Source: JAIVJM01 sp963816985 (lineage in GTDB: Bacteria > Acidobacteriota > Blastocatellia > Pyrinomonadales > Pyrinomonadaceae). Taken from it: 64,000 bases of DNA. The stretch covers positions 9,955 to 73,954 of the forward strand of contig CAWFMF010000001.1 of the NCBI GenBank assembly GCA_963816985.1, in the 5' to 3' direction. Below are positions 52,515 to 60,223 of this stretch, piece after piece. The position numbers and the translations under genes are program-made. Numbering within the stretch: position 1 is the stretch's first letter; the number at the start of each line of letters is the position of its first letter. Under the pieces are notes generated by a model. It made no database searches. It was not told the DNA's origin and worked only from the letters and a program-made list of their open reading frames with translations.

Positions 52515-53813
52515 TCAAACCACCGTCCCGTCTTTGACGACCGCGTTTTTGGGGACGATGACGATGCCCTCGCGGATGAAGTAGCTCTCTTCGGGGCCGT
52601 CCTCCTCCTGCACGCCGCGCTCGTTGACGAGGCGGACGCCCGCGCCGATGCGGGCGTTCTTGTCAATGATGGCGTTGCGGATGATTGCCCCCTCGCCGAT
52701 GCCGATGCGCGGCGTGCCCTCTCGCACGTCCGCCGCCATCTCCTCGATTGACTGGTAGTAGTCCGCGCCCATGACGTAGGTGTCGTCAATCTTCGCGCCG
52801 AAGTCAATGCGGGTGCGGACGCCGATGATCGAGCGGTTGATGACGGCCCGCGTCAGGATGCAGCCCTCGCTGACGATGGACTGGCTGATCTGGCAGTGGT
52901 TGACCTTCGAGGGCGGCAGATACCGCGCGTGCGTGTAGATGGGGGCCTCGGTGTCGAAGAGGTTGAACTGCGGGAGCGTCGCCGTCAAATCGAGGTTCGC
53001 GGCGTGGAACGCCGAGATGGTCCCGATGTCCTCCCAGTAGCCGTCGAAGAGATAGGCCTGCACGTTGCCGCCCTCGATGGCCGCCGGGATGACCTGCTTG
53101 CCGAAGTCCATCCACGTCGGGTCTTTGTCGAGCAACTGTTCGAGCCACTTGTAGTTGAAAACATAGATGCCCATCGAGGCCAGAAACGGTTTGCGCGCCG
53201 CGTCCTCCGGGCTCAGGCCGAAGGCCGTCGTGTCCACGCGCATCGCTTCGAGCGCCTCGCCCTTCGGCTTCTCGCTGAACTCGACGATGCGCCCGTTCGC
53301 GTCGGCCTTCAAGAGCCCGAAGTCCTCGGCCTGCTCGCGCTGGAACGGGATGACCGAGATGGTCACGTCGGCCTTCTTCTCGAAGTGGCGCGCGATGAAC
53401 TTGCGGTAGTCCATCCGGTAGAGGTGGTCGCCCGAAAGGATGAGCAGGGTGTCTATGCCCCAGTCGCGGATGTGCGGCAGCACTTGCCGCACGGCGTCCG
53501 CCGTCCCCTGAAACCATGAGGGGTTCTGCGGCGTCTGCTCGGCGGCGAGTATCTCGACGAAGCCGTCGGAGAAGTGCGAGAAGCGGTAGGTCTGCGAGAT
53601 GTGGCGGTTCAGAGAAGCCGAGTTGTACTGCGTCAGCACGTAGATGCGCGTGATCTCCGAGTTGATGCAGTTCGAGACGGGGATGTCCACGAGCCTGTAC
53701 TTGCCGCCGAGCGGCACGGCGGGCTTCGAGCGCATCACCGTCAGAGGCGACAGTCGCGTGCCCGCGCCGCCGCCGAGAATCACCGCGAGAATGTTCGGTC
53801 GCTTCTCCGCCAT
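52515..53813 (-). CDS. glgC: Glucose-1-phosphate adenylyltransferase
   Basis: About 432 residues from the ATG at 53813 (MAEKRPNILAVILGGGAGTR); the longer frame to 53909 is not supported. The nucleotidyltransferase motif is LGGGAGTRLSPLTVMRSKPA. Further blocks: ILSGDHLYRMDYRKFI, FSEKPKG, and the Lys/Asp region YWEDIGTISAFHAANLDL. The C-terminal part forms left-handed beta-helix hexapeptides. It makes ADP-glucose for glycogen synthesis or trehalose via GlgE-type routes. No other glg gene is adjacent. Confidence 0.94.
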   Translation of the reverse strand: MAEKRPNILAVILGGGAGTRLSPLTVMRSKPAVPLGGKYRLVDIPVSNCINSEITRIYVLTQYNSASLNRHISQTYRFSHFSDGFVEILAAEQTPQNPSWFQGTADAVRQVLPHIRDWGIDTLLILSGDHLYRMDYRKFIARHFEKKADVTISVIPFQREQAEDFGLLKADANGRIVEFSEKPKGEALEAMRVDTTAFGLSPEDAARKPFLASMGIYVFNYKWLEQLLDKDPTWMDFGKQVIPAAIEGGNVQAYLFDGYWEDIGTISAFHAANLDLTATLPQFNLFDTEAPIYTHARYLPPSKVNHCQISQSIVSEGCILTRAVINRSIIGVRTRIDFGAKIDDTYVMGADYYQSIEEMAADVREGTPRIGIGEGAIIRNAIIDKNARIGAGVRLVNERGVQEEDGPEESYFIREGIVIVPKNAVVKDGTVV

Positions 53814-53957
53814 CGCTTCTGTTCCCTTCCCGGATTGTCTCTGGTAAAGATGTCCCCGAAGGATAGACGCAAAGGCCGCGCGTTTCAAGAAGAGCCCCGC
53901 CGATTTCAATTGCGAGCGCCGTCCGCCGCGTTCAAGAACATCTTCAACGCCGGGAAT

Positions 53958-54036
53958 ATCTGTAGGGGCAGGGCAAGTCCACGGCCCGTGTCTTTCGTCA
54001 GCACACGGGCCGTGGACTTGCCCTGCCCCTACAGAT
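53958..54036. repeat. 34-bp-arm palindrome (TGTAGGGGCAGGGC type)
   Basis: Perfect arms 53958-53991 and 54003-54036 with an 11-nt loop. The outer TGTAGGGGCAGGGC is shared with the element at 30417-30488, while the inner part differs (AAGTCCACGGCCCGTGT). Confidence 0.88.
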
Positions 54037-54049
54037 TTATTCCGCGCTC

Positions 54050-54325
54050 TCAGTTCTTGACCGAGTTCGAGGCGTTCCCGGCGAAGTAGCCGTGCGGGTA
54101 GGCGATCTGCACGCCCTGCTTCTTGTGGGCGGGGTTGACGAGTTCGACCTCCTTTTGCTCCTTGTCCACGGCGGTCAACAAGATACTCACCGGGGCTTCC
54201 GTTGCGGTCTGCGGCGCGCTCGTCTGCGCCAGCGAAGACGCGAGCGGCCCGAAGCTAAAAGCGAAGGCGAGCCCGACCGGCAGGCCCGCCTTCGTCAACA
54301 CGCTTCGCACTTGAGAGAGACGCAT
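54050..54325 (-). CDS. Small exported protein of unknown function
   Basis: A 91-residue protein with a signal peptide (PVGLAFAFSFGPLASSLAQT) and a short mature domain (VSILLTAVDKEQKEVELVNP, then QGVQIAYPHGYFAGNA). GGAGGAG lies 8-11 nt before the ATG. It follows deoC by 31 bp on the same strand, so it may be in that transcript, although an exported product fits poorly with cytoplasmic deoC. The family is not recognised. Confidence 0.6.
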   Translation of the reverse strand: MRLSQVRSVLTKAGLPVGLAFAFSFGPLASSLAQTSAPQTATEAPVSILLTAVDKEQKEVELVNPAHKKQGVQIAYPHGYFAGNASNSVKN

Positions 54326-54356
54326 CGAGGACTTCTCCTCCTTACTCCGAACTCAT

Positions 54357-55253
54357 TCAGTAAGCGGCGGCGGACGCGGTGGTCTTAACGCCCGACGCCT
54401 CCTGCGCGATCTTGACGCCGACGCTCGCGCCGATGCGCGTCGCCCCGGCTTCGAGCATCGCGCGCGCGTCCGTGATGCCCTTCACGCCGCCCGAAGCCTT
54501 GACGCCCATCTCCGCGCCCACGGTCTGCCGCATCAGCGCCACGTCGGCCACGGTCGCGCCGCCCTTCGCGAACCCCGTCGAGGTCTTCACGAAGTCCGCG
54601 CCCGCCCTCTTCGCCGCGAGGCACGCGCGCACCTTCTCTTCGTCGGTCAAAAGCGCCGTCTCGATAATCACCTTCACCAGCACGCCGAACTCGTGCGCCG
54701 CTTCGACCACCGAGCGGATGTCGGCTTCGGCGGCGCAGTCGTCGCCGCTCTTCAGAGCGCCGATGTTGAGCACCATGTCCACCTCGCGCGCCCCGTCGAG
54801 GATGGCCCGCCGCGCCTCGTAAGCCTTCACGTCGGCGACGTTCGCGCCGAGCGGGAAGCCGATGACCGTACACACCGGCACGCCCGACCCGCGCAGGTGA
54901 CAGCTCGCCGCGCGCACCCACGAAGGGTTCACGCACACGCTCGCGAATTTGTACTGCGCCGCCTCCTCGCACAACTTCTGGATGTCGGCCTCGGTCGCCT
55001 CCGGCTTCAAGAGCGTGTGGTCAACGAAACCCGCCCAGTCCCTCGCCGAAGCCGACTCGCCCAGCACCAGCCCGATGCGCGAAGCCCCCGCGTCCAGAAC
55101 CCTCTGCATCCTTTCGGGGCAGCGGTTGAAGCACACCGACGAGCACCCGCACATCTCCGCCTGCGCGTCCCCGTCGCCGTTCAGACGCGCCACGATGACA
55201 TCCGTTATCTGCTCGACGAGGCGCTCCAAATCACCGTTCTGCGAATATGACAT
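54357..55253 (-). CDS. deoC: Deoxyribose-phosphate aldolase with microcompartment-type N-terminal extension
   Basis: A 298-residue protein, about 70 residues longer than ordinary DeoC. The aldolase core starts near residue 73 (FVDHTLLKPEATEADIQKLC). The Schiff-base Lys is in GADFVKTSTGFAKGG and a second active-site Lys in GVKASGGVKGITDA. DeoC splits deoxyribose 5-phosphate to acetaldehyde and glyceraldehyde 3-phosphate. The extension has an amphipathic helix (DLERLVEQITDVIVARLNG, residues 8-26) followed by a four-Cys cluster (MCGCSSVCFNRC). Such helices target cargo to bacterial microcompartments. rpiB, next upstream, has a similar extension. The acetaldehyde product would suit encapsulation. 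Confidence 0.9.
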   Translation of the reverse strand: MSYSQNGDLERLVEQITDVIVARLNGDGDAQAEMCGCSSVCFNRCPERMQRVLDAGASRIGLVLGESASARDWAGFVDHTLLKPEATEADIQKLCEEAAQYKFASVCVNPSWVRAASCHLRGSGVPVCTVIGFPLGANVADVKAYEARRAILDGAREVDMVLNIGALKSGDDCAAEADIRSVVEAAHEFGVLVKVIIETALLTDEEKVRACLAAKRAGADFVKTSTGFAKGGATVADVALMRQTVGAEMGVKASGGVKGITDARAMLEAGATRIGASVGVKIAQEASGVKTTASAAAY

Positions 55254-55297
55254 GATCTTATCAACTCTCTTCAGGTGACATTCTAAACGATTGACGA

Positions 55298-56176
55298 CTA
55301 ACTCCTGTACTGCCTCTCCACGGCCTCGATTTTCGCCACGCGCTTCTTGTGCCGGTCTTCGCTGATTTCGGTCGAGAGCCAGACGGTGACGATCTCGCGC
55401 ATCTCGGCGGGGGTGATGACGCCGCTGCCGAGGGTGAGGACGTTAGCGTCGTTGTGCTCGCGGGAATTGCGTGCGACCTTGGCGGAGTAGCAGGCGGCGG
55501 CGCGGACGCCGGGCACTTTGTTGGCGGTCATGGCGGAGCCGACGCCCGCGCCGTCAACGACGATGCCGAGGTCGGCTTCGCCCTCCGAGACGGCGCGCGC
55601 AACGGCGTGGGCGAAGTCCGGGTAGTCAACGGCGTCGGTCGAGTCGGTGCCGAAGTCTCGGACGCGGTGGCCGAGTTCGGCGAGGAGCCCTTTCAGCTCT
55701 TCCTTCATCGGGAAGCCGCCGTGGTCGGCCCCGACGGCAATAATCTTCTCGGCGCGCGGGCCGCGTCGAGGCGTGCGGCGGACGAGTTCTATCCTGCGCT
55801 CGCGCACGATGTCGGCGGCGAGCGGGGTCAGGCGCGCGCCCTCGGCGACGCGCAGACGCGCGCCCTCCTCAAGGCCGTGCACGTCCGCCTCGGTGATGAC
55901 CATCTTGGAAGATTCGTCGCGCGCGAAGGGTTTCTCTGCTGTTGATGATGAAGGCGACGCCGTCTCCCTCACCACGTCCACGATGCGCGCGCGGGCGGGC
56001 GTCGCCTCTTCAACGCGGGTCGCGGGAGTCGCGTCGTCGCGGCGGCTCGTCGGCGTCGCGCTCGCGGCCTCTCGCGTCGCGCCTTCGTCGGGCGGCTCGT
56101 CCGCCGGGACGGCGTTCTTAAGGACTTCGCGCACCAGTGCGCGCACACGGTCGCGGGTGTCTTTGTCGTCTGCCAT
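55298..56176 (-). CDS. rpiB: Ribose 5-phosphate isomerase B with microcompartment-type N-terminal extension
   Basis: A 292-residue protein, about twice the usual length for RpiB (about 150). The RpiB core begins near residue 144 (KIIAVGADHGGFPMKEELKG) and carries the catalytic Cys in VRAAACYSAKVARNSREHND. Ahead of it are an amphipathic helix (TRDRVRALVREVLKNAVP, residues 7-24), a disordered Thr/Pro/Glu linker, and a motif near residues 92-133 (VITEADVHGLEEGARLRVAE, GARLTPLAADIVRERRI). The TPLA-D motif occurs in microcompartment-associated enzymes such as EutQ-related proteins. It is upstream of deoC with a 44-bp gap, same strand. Together they fit a sugar-phosphate-utilising microcompartment. 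Confidence 0.9.
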   Translation of the reverse strand: MADDKDTRDRVRALVREVLKNAVPADEPPDEGATREAASATPTSRRDDATPATRVEEATPARARIVDVVRETASPSSSTAEKPFARDESSKMVITEADVHGLEEGARLRVAEGARLTPLAADIVRERRIELVRRTPRRGPRAEKIIAVGADHGGFPMKEELKGLLAELGHRVRDFGTDSTDAVDYPDFAHAVARAVSEGEADLGIVVDGAGVGSAMTANKVPGVRAAACYSAKVARNSREHNDANVLTLGSGVITPAEMREIVTVWLSTEISEDRHKKRVAKIEAVERQYRS

Positions 56177-56183
56177 AAAAAAG

Positions 56184-56253
56184 AGATGTTAGATGTCGGA
56201 TGCTGGATGTTAGAAGCCAATCACTGACATCCAGCATCCGACATCTAACATCT
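56184..56253. repeat. Heptamer-phased palindrome (CATCTAA type), upstream of rpiB
   Basis: Left arm 56184-56214 and right arm 56225-56253 built from CATCCAG, CATCCGA, CATCTAA and their complements. It is the only member in a divergent gap (rpiB and hpt) and lies just upstream of the rpiB start, in its 5' leader. Confidence 0.87.
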
Positions 56254-56389
56254 GTCCTTCGCTGTTGACCTTGCGTGTCTCGCTCTCTTAGTATGTCGCA
56301 CCACGCGGGGCGCGCGCAAACAGTGCGCGGGCCGCAAGCGCCGGTAAAAAAACTTTCACAATTTTTCGTCCGAGATTGGAGGCCACGCC

Positions 56390-56953
56390 TTGTCTTCTTC
56401 CGCCATCGCCGCTTCGGAGTTCAGCAACCCGAACCTTGAGCCGCTCTTCACGGGCGAGCAGATTCAGACGCGCATCGCCGAGTTGGGCGCGGACATCGCG
56501 CGTGACTACAGGGACTCGAACCCGCTCCTGCTCGGCGTGCTCAAGGGCGCGTTCATCTTCATGAGCGATCTGGTGCGCGCGATTGACCTTAAGGTCGGCG
56601 TCGAGTTCATGGCGATTTCGAGCTACGGCGCGGAGATGAGGACTTCGGGCGAGGTGAAGATCGTCAAAGACCTCGACGTGCCGATTGAGGGCCGGGACAT
56701 CCTCGTCGTCGAGGACATCGTGGACACGGGCCTCACGCTCTCGTACCTGCTCGCCAACCTCCGCTCGCGCGGCGCGCGCACCGTCAAGCTCGCCGCGCTC
56801 CTAGACAAGTGGGAGCGGCGCGAGCGCGAAGTCCACATTGATTACCTCGGCTTCAAAATCCCCGACGCCTTCGTCGTCGGCTACGGCCTCGACTTCGCCG
56901 AACGCTACCGCAACCTCCCGTTCATCGCCGTGCTCAAAGACCCCAGCAAGTAG
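56390..56953 (+). CDS. hpt: Hypoxanthine phosphoribosyltransferase
   Basis: A 187-residue type I phosphoribosyltransferase. The PRPP loop is ILVVEDIVDTGLTLSYLLAN, with LLGVLKGAFIFMSDLVRAID at the front and the C-terminal GYGLDFAERYRNLPFIAVL. It salvages hypoxanthine and guanine to IMP and GMP. Start is TTG at 56390, supported by GGAGG 7 nt upstream. It is divergent from rpiB/deoC and close to deoB, so several nucleoside salvage steps cluster here. Confidence 0.93.
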   Translation: MSSSAIAASEFSNPNLEPLFTGEQIQTRIAELGADIARDYRDSNPLLLGVLKGAFIFMSDLVRAIDLKVGVEFMAISSYGAEMRTSGEVKIVKDLDVPIEGRDILVVEDIVDTGLTLSYLLANLRSRGARTVKLAALLDKWERREREVHIDYLGFKIPDAFVVGYGLDFAERYRNLPFIAVLKDPSK

Positions 56954-57024
56954 AGCTTCGAGCCCGTCGCTTTTATCATCCCGACGTTAACTGCGACCAG
57001 CCGGGCCGATGAGCCTTTGTAATG

Positions 57025-57072
57025 AGCCGAGGGGCGCGTTGAGACTCCATGTCCTCAACGCGCCCCTCGGCT
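57025..57072. terminator. 19-bp hairpin in the hpt / YgiT convergent gap
   Basis: Perfect arms 57025-57043 and 57054-57072 (AGCCGAGGGGCGCGTTGAG and complement) with a 10-nt loop. There is no T tract; it lies between convergent genes and may end both transcripts. Confidence 0.55.
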
Positions 57073-57095
57073 ATTGGAGAATAAGTGTTCGGAGC

Positions 57096-57353
57096 TTACG
57101 CGAAAACCGCAACCGGGACGGGACGTTCGACTGCCAGATTAGAGCGCTGTGATTTGATGCGCTCAAGTTCGTGCAAAGTCTCCGCCGTCAGGTAACTCGC
57201 GCCGCAGTGTGGACATGAGATGACCGGAACATTTTCGATAACGAGCAATCCGGCCCCTTTGCCGTAGCTTCTCGTCACGTGACGGATGCGCGCCCCGGCC
57301 TTGCCGCAAACGTCGCAAACCAGCTCGCCGTTCTTCTCTTCTTTACTCGACAT
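57096..57353 (-). CDS. YgiT-type zinc-finger protein, probable antitoxin
   Basis: An 85-residue protein with two CxxC knuckles: LVCDVCGKAGARIRHVTRSY and VISCPHCGASYLTAETLHEL. This is the YgiT/MqsA N-terminal zinc domain without the helix-turn-helix part. Its ATG overlaps the 3' end of the DUF4258 gene by 11 bp, the toxin-first order typical of mqsRA-like pairs. Likely neutralises that protein. Confidence 0.85.
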   Translation of the reverse strand: MSSKEEKNGELVCDVCGKAGARIRHVTRSYGKGAGLLVIENVPVISCPHCGASYLTAETLHELERIKSQRSNLAVERPVPVAVFA

Positions 57354-57624
57354 ACACGGTGATGATAATCAACTTGCCGGTCGGGCTCAACTTCGACACG
57401 GCCACCACATCATGACCCTCGACAGACTTGCCCCTGACAAGATACTTCCATTCTCCCGTCTCGGAGTCTTTCTGCCGCTCAATTATTCGACCCGTCAGGA
57501 TTGCCCGCTCAACGTCGAAGATAGATAAATCGTCGCCGTCCATCTCCTCTTCAGCGTGAACCGTCATCACGTACTGAAGTGCGCGGATGTTCTCGCGCAT
57601 CTGCTTAAGCATTCCTTCAAACAT
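57343..57624 (-). CDS. DUF4258 protein, probable toxin
   Basis: About 93 residues from the ATG at 57624 (MFEGMLKQMRENIRALQYVM); a TTG three codons upstream and later ATGs are also possible. The DUF4258 domain has VMTVHAEEEMDGDDLSIFDV, ILTGRIIERQKDSETGEWKY and late GKLIIITVYVE. It is related to RelE/MqsR-type RNase toxins and is usually paired with YgiT-type or antitoxin genes, as here (overlap of 11 bp). The conserved His after MTV may be catalytic. Lower GC than neighbours suggests transfer. Confidence 0.83.
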   Translation of the reverse strand: MFEGMLKQMRENIRALQYVMTVHAEEEMDGDDLSIFDVERAILTGRIIERQKDSETGEWKYLVRGKSVEGHDVVAVSKLSPTGKLIIITVYVE

Positions 57625-57667
57625 AGTCGGCAACGGGCTCAGACACCCGACTCTGTCCCGTCCGTAT

Positions 57668-58855
57668 TCAAACTATCTCACTTAAAAAGCTCTCGCCCGC
57701 GCTTAGTCGGAGGCCGAAGTTGTCGGCGACGGTCTGGCCGATGTCGGCGAGGGAGGCGCGGTCGCCGAGGTTGACGCCGGGGCGGGCGCTGGGGCCGTAG
57801 ACGATGAGGGGGGCGTATTCGCGTGTGTGGTCTGTGCCGCGATAGGTCGGGTCGTTGCCGTGGTCGGCGGTGAGGATGAGAAGGTCGCCGTCGCGCATCG
57901 CGGCTTCGATTTCAGGGAGGCGGGCGTCGAAGTGTTCGAGGGCGCGGGCGTAGCCTTCCACGTCGCGGCGGTGACCGTAGAGCATGTCGAAGTCAACGAG
58001 GTTCGAGAAGATGAGCCCGCGCGAGTGGCTTTGGAGGGCGCGGATGGTCTGGTCAATCGCCTGATCGTTGTTCTTGGCGCGGAGGTCTTCGGTGACGCCG
58101 AGCGCGTCGTAGATGGAGGCGATCTTGCCGACGGCGACGACATCGAGGCCCGCGCCGGAGAGCGTGGGCAGGAGGTTCTCGGCGGGCGGCGGGACGGCGT
58201 AGTCGTGGCGGTTCTCGGTGCGCGTGAAGGCTCCGGGCTCGCCGACGAACGGACGGGCGATGACGCGTCCGACTTCGTGCTCGCCCCGGAGGATGCGCCG
58301 CGCCGCCTCGCAAATCTCGTAGAGCCGCTCGACGGGGATGACCTCTTCGTGCGCCGCTATCTGGAAGACCGAGTCGGCGGAGGTGTAGACGATGGGCTTG
58401 CCGGTGCGGACGTGCTCCGCGCCGAGTTCCTTGATGATTTCGGTGCCGGAGGCCGGGACGTTGCCGAGGAAGCCGGGAACGCCAGCCTCTTTGACGAAGC
58501 GTTCGAGCACATCCGCAGGGAAGCCTTGCGGGTAGGTCGGGAAAGCCTTCTCCAGGATGATGCCCGCCATCTCCCAGTGGCCCGTCGTCGTGTCCTTGCC
58601 GTTCGAGCGCAACGCGCAGCGACCGTAAGAGGCGCGGGGGCTCTCGACGGGCGGCACGCCCGCGAGCGTTCGGATGTTGCCCACGCCCCACGCGCGCAGG
58701 TTAGGCAGTTGCAAGACGCGCGAGTCGCAGATGTGTCCGAGCGTGTCCGAGCCCGCGTCGCCCCACTCGGCGGCGTCCGGCATCTCGCCCATGCCGAGGC
58801 TGTCGAGGACGATGACGACAATGCGTTCAAAAGTTTGTCTGGTCTGCTGCTGCAT
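57668..58855 (-). CDS. deoB: Phosphopentomutase
   Basis: A 395-residue alkaline-phosphatase-superfamily enzyme. The metal/phosphoacceptor site is VVIVLDSLGMGEMPDAAEWG with the Thr in SDTLGHIC; later metal ligands are in NLVDFDMLYGHRRDVEG and LILTADHGNDPTYRGTDHTR. It converts (deoxy)ribose 1-phosphate to 5-phosphate, feeding the DeoC and RpiB substrates. It is 2.4 kb from rpiB/deoC but separated by hpt and a toxin-antitoxin-like pair. AAGG lies 6 nt before the ATG. Confidence 0.94.
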   Translation of the reverse strand: MQQQTRQTFERIVVIVLDSLGMGEMPDAAEWGDAGSDTLGHICDSRVLQLPNLRAWGVGNIRTLAGVPPVESPRASYGRCALRSNGKDTTTGHWEMAGIILEKAFPTYPQGFPADVLERFVKEAGVPGFLGNVPASGTEIIKELGAEHVRTGKPIVYTSADSVFQIAAHEEVIPVERLYEICEAARRILRGEHEVGRVIARPFVGEPGAFTRTENRHDYAVPPPAENLLPTLSGAGLDVVAVGKIASIYDALGVTEDLRAKNNDQAIDQTIRALQSHSRGLIFSNLVDFDMLYGHRRDVEGYARALEHFDARLPEIEAAMRDGDLLILTADHGNDPTYRGTDHTREYAPLIVYGPSARPGVNLGDRASLADIGQTVADNFGLRLSAGESFLSEIV

Positions 58856-58980
58856 AGAACCTTTTTAACAAAAGTGCGAGCCGAATCAAAAGTGCGTGGA
58901 GAAGTAGCAGAGGGTTTAAGCCGCGAAACCGTGGAAGTGGTTTCGAGCGGCGGGCGCGCTATGGCCTCGAACGAATTCCG

Positions 58981-60108
58981 TCAGGGCTGGCGGTAGTTGG
59001 CGCGCACGGCGTTGATGACTTCGGTGCGCGCGCCCGCCTCTCGCAATTCCCTTTCGGCCTCCGTCGTCAGTTGAAAGTCAACGCCGCGCAAGACTATCTG
59101 CTCGACCAACTCGGCGGTCGTCAGGCCGTTAATCTTCAATGCGTTCACCAGCCCGGTTCTCTTAATCGGCGGCTTCCGCGGAGCGGTGGCGACGTTCCCC
59201 GTCGGGGCATTCCCGGCAGGGGCGTTCCCCGCCGGAAGGCTCTGCGGGCGGCTCTGCGGCGGCGGCATCGGTCGTCCCGCCGTGTTTTCTTCGCGCGTCG
59301 TCGGCGTCACCGGCTGGCTTCCGACCGGGCGCGTCCCGCCGGCGAACTGGAAGTCGCTCACCAGCGACGAAGTCTCCCAGGGCTTCTGCCTGCCCTGCGT
59401 CGCTTTGAGCACGCCGACGCGCACGCGCTTGAACACTTCCTCGACGCTGAGCCCCGGCGTGCGGACGTGCTTGAGCAACTCCTGCACGTAGACGCCGTTC
59501 GACCCTTCGCCGTCGTCGGCCACCGCGCCCGGCCCCGTCGCGTAGGCGATGAGCATCTCGCCGGGCGCATCAACCACCGCCAAGCCTCTGCTCCCCGAAC
59601 GTGTGCCGCGCGCGAAGGGGTTGTCGCGGCAGGCGTCCAGAATGACGATGTTCATACGGTTGCGGGCGTCCTCCATCTGCGCGAGCACGAGGCCGAGGCT
59701 GACGGCCTCGTACTCGATTTCCGCCTCGCCGTTAATCGTCGCGCCGACGGGGATGAGGTAGTTCTCCCCTTTGACCTGCATGCCGTGCCCCGCGTAATAG
59801 AAGAGGCCGACCGCGCCCCTTCGGAGCTTCTCGCCGAAGACGCGGATGGCGCGCTTCATCTCGTTCTGCGAAAGGTTCTCGTGCTGCAAGACTTCGAAGC
59901 CGAGCCCGCTGACCGTCTGCGCGATGGAGCGGGCGTCGTTGACGGCGTTCTTCAGAGGGCCTGAAGTGTAAGCGCTGTTGCCGATGACGAGCGCGACGCG
60001 ACGCTCGGCGCTCGTGGAGATGCCTCCCGTCCCCTGCATCGCGGGGCGTGCCGGGGCAGTGAACAGAAGGCTCAACGCCAGCAACGCGAGACACGACATT
60101 TTCTTCAT
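58981..60108 (-). CDS. Exported caspase-like (C14) cysteine protease
   Basis: A 375-residue protein. A signal peptide (CLALLALSLLFTAPARPAMQ) precedes the caspase domain, residues 35-255: RRVALVIGNSAYTSGPLKNA, catalytic His in VGLFYYAGHGMQVKGENYLI and catalytic Cys in NIVILDACRDNPFARG. A Pro-rich linker with repeated PAGNAP-type units follows, then a C-terminal helical domain (LTTAELVEQIVLRGVDFQLT) of about 60 residues. It is an orthocaspase-type enzyme; an exported location is inferred from the signal. A broken VWA gene lies upstream on the same strand, 115 bp away. Confidence 0.88.
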   Translation of the reverse strand: MKKMSCLALLALSLLFTAPARPAMQGTGGISTSAERRVALVIGNSAYTSGPLKNAVNDARSIAQTVSGLGFEVLQHENLSQNEMKRAIRVFGEKLRRGAVGLFYYAGHGMQVKGENYLIPVGATINGEAEIEYEAVSLGLVLAQMEDARNRMNIVILDACRDNPFARGTRSGSRGLAVVDAPGEMLIAYATGPGAVADDGEGSNGVYVQELLKHVRTPGLSVEEVFKRVRVGVLKATQGRQKPWETSSLVSDFQFAGGTRPVGSQPVTPTTREENTAGRPMPPPQSRPQSLPAGNAPAGNAPTGNVATAPRKPPIKRTGLVNALKINGLTTAELVEQIVLRGVDFQLTTEAERELREAGARTEVINAVRANYRQP

Positions 60109-60223
60109 TTTTACCTCCCGGATATGTAGGGTTGTCTCCGGCGAAAATGAACGGGGCGGAGTTCGGCGGCGAGCCCTTTGCGCCGCGCGCCGCGCGAGAA
60201 TGTACCACGACTGGCGGACGGGC

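Noticed and set aside
53910..58980. Bacterial microcompartment shell genes near deoC/rpiB
   Set aside because: All frames in this region were read; none resembles a BMC-H, BMC-T or BMC-P shell protein, so no full microcompartment locus is claimed here.
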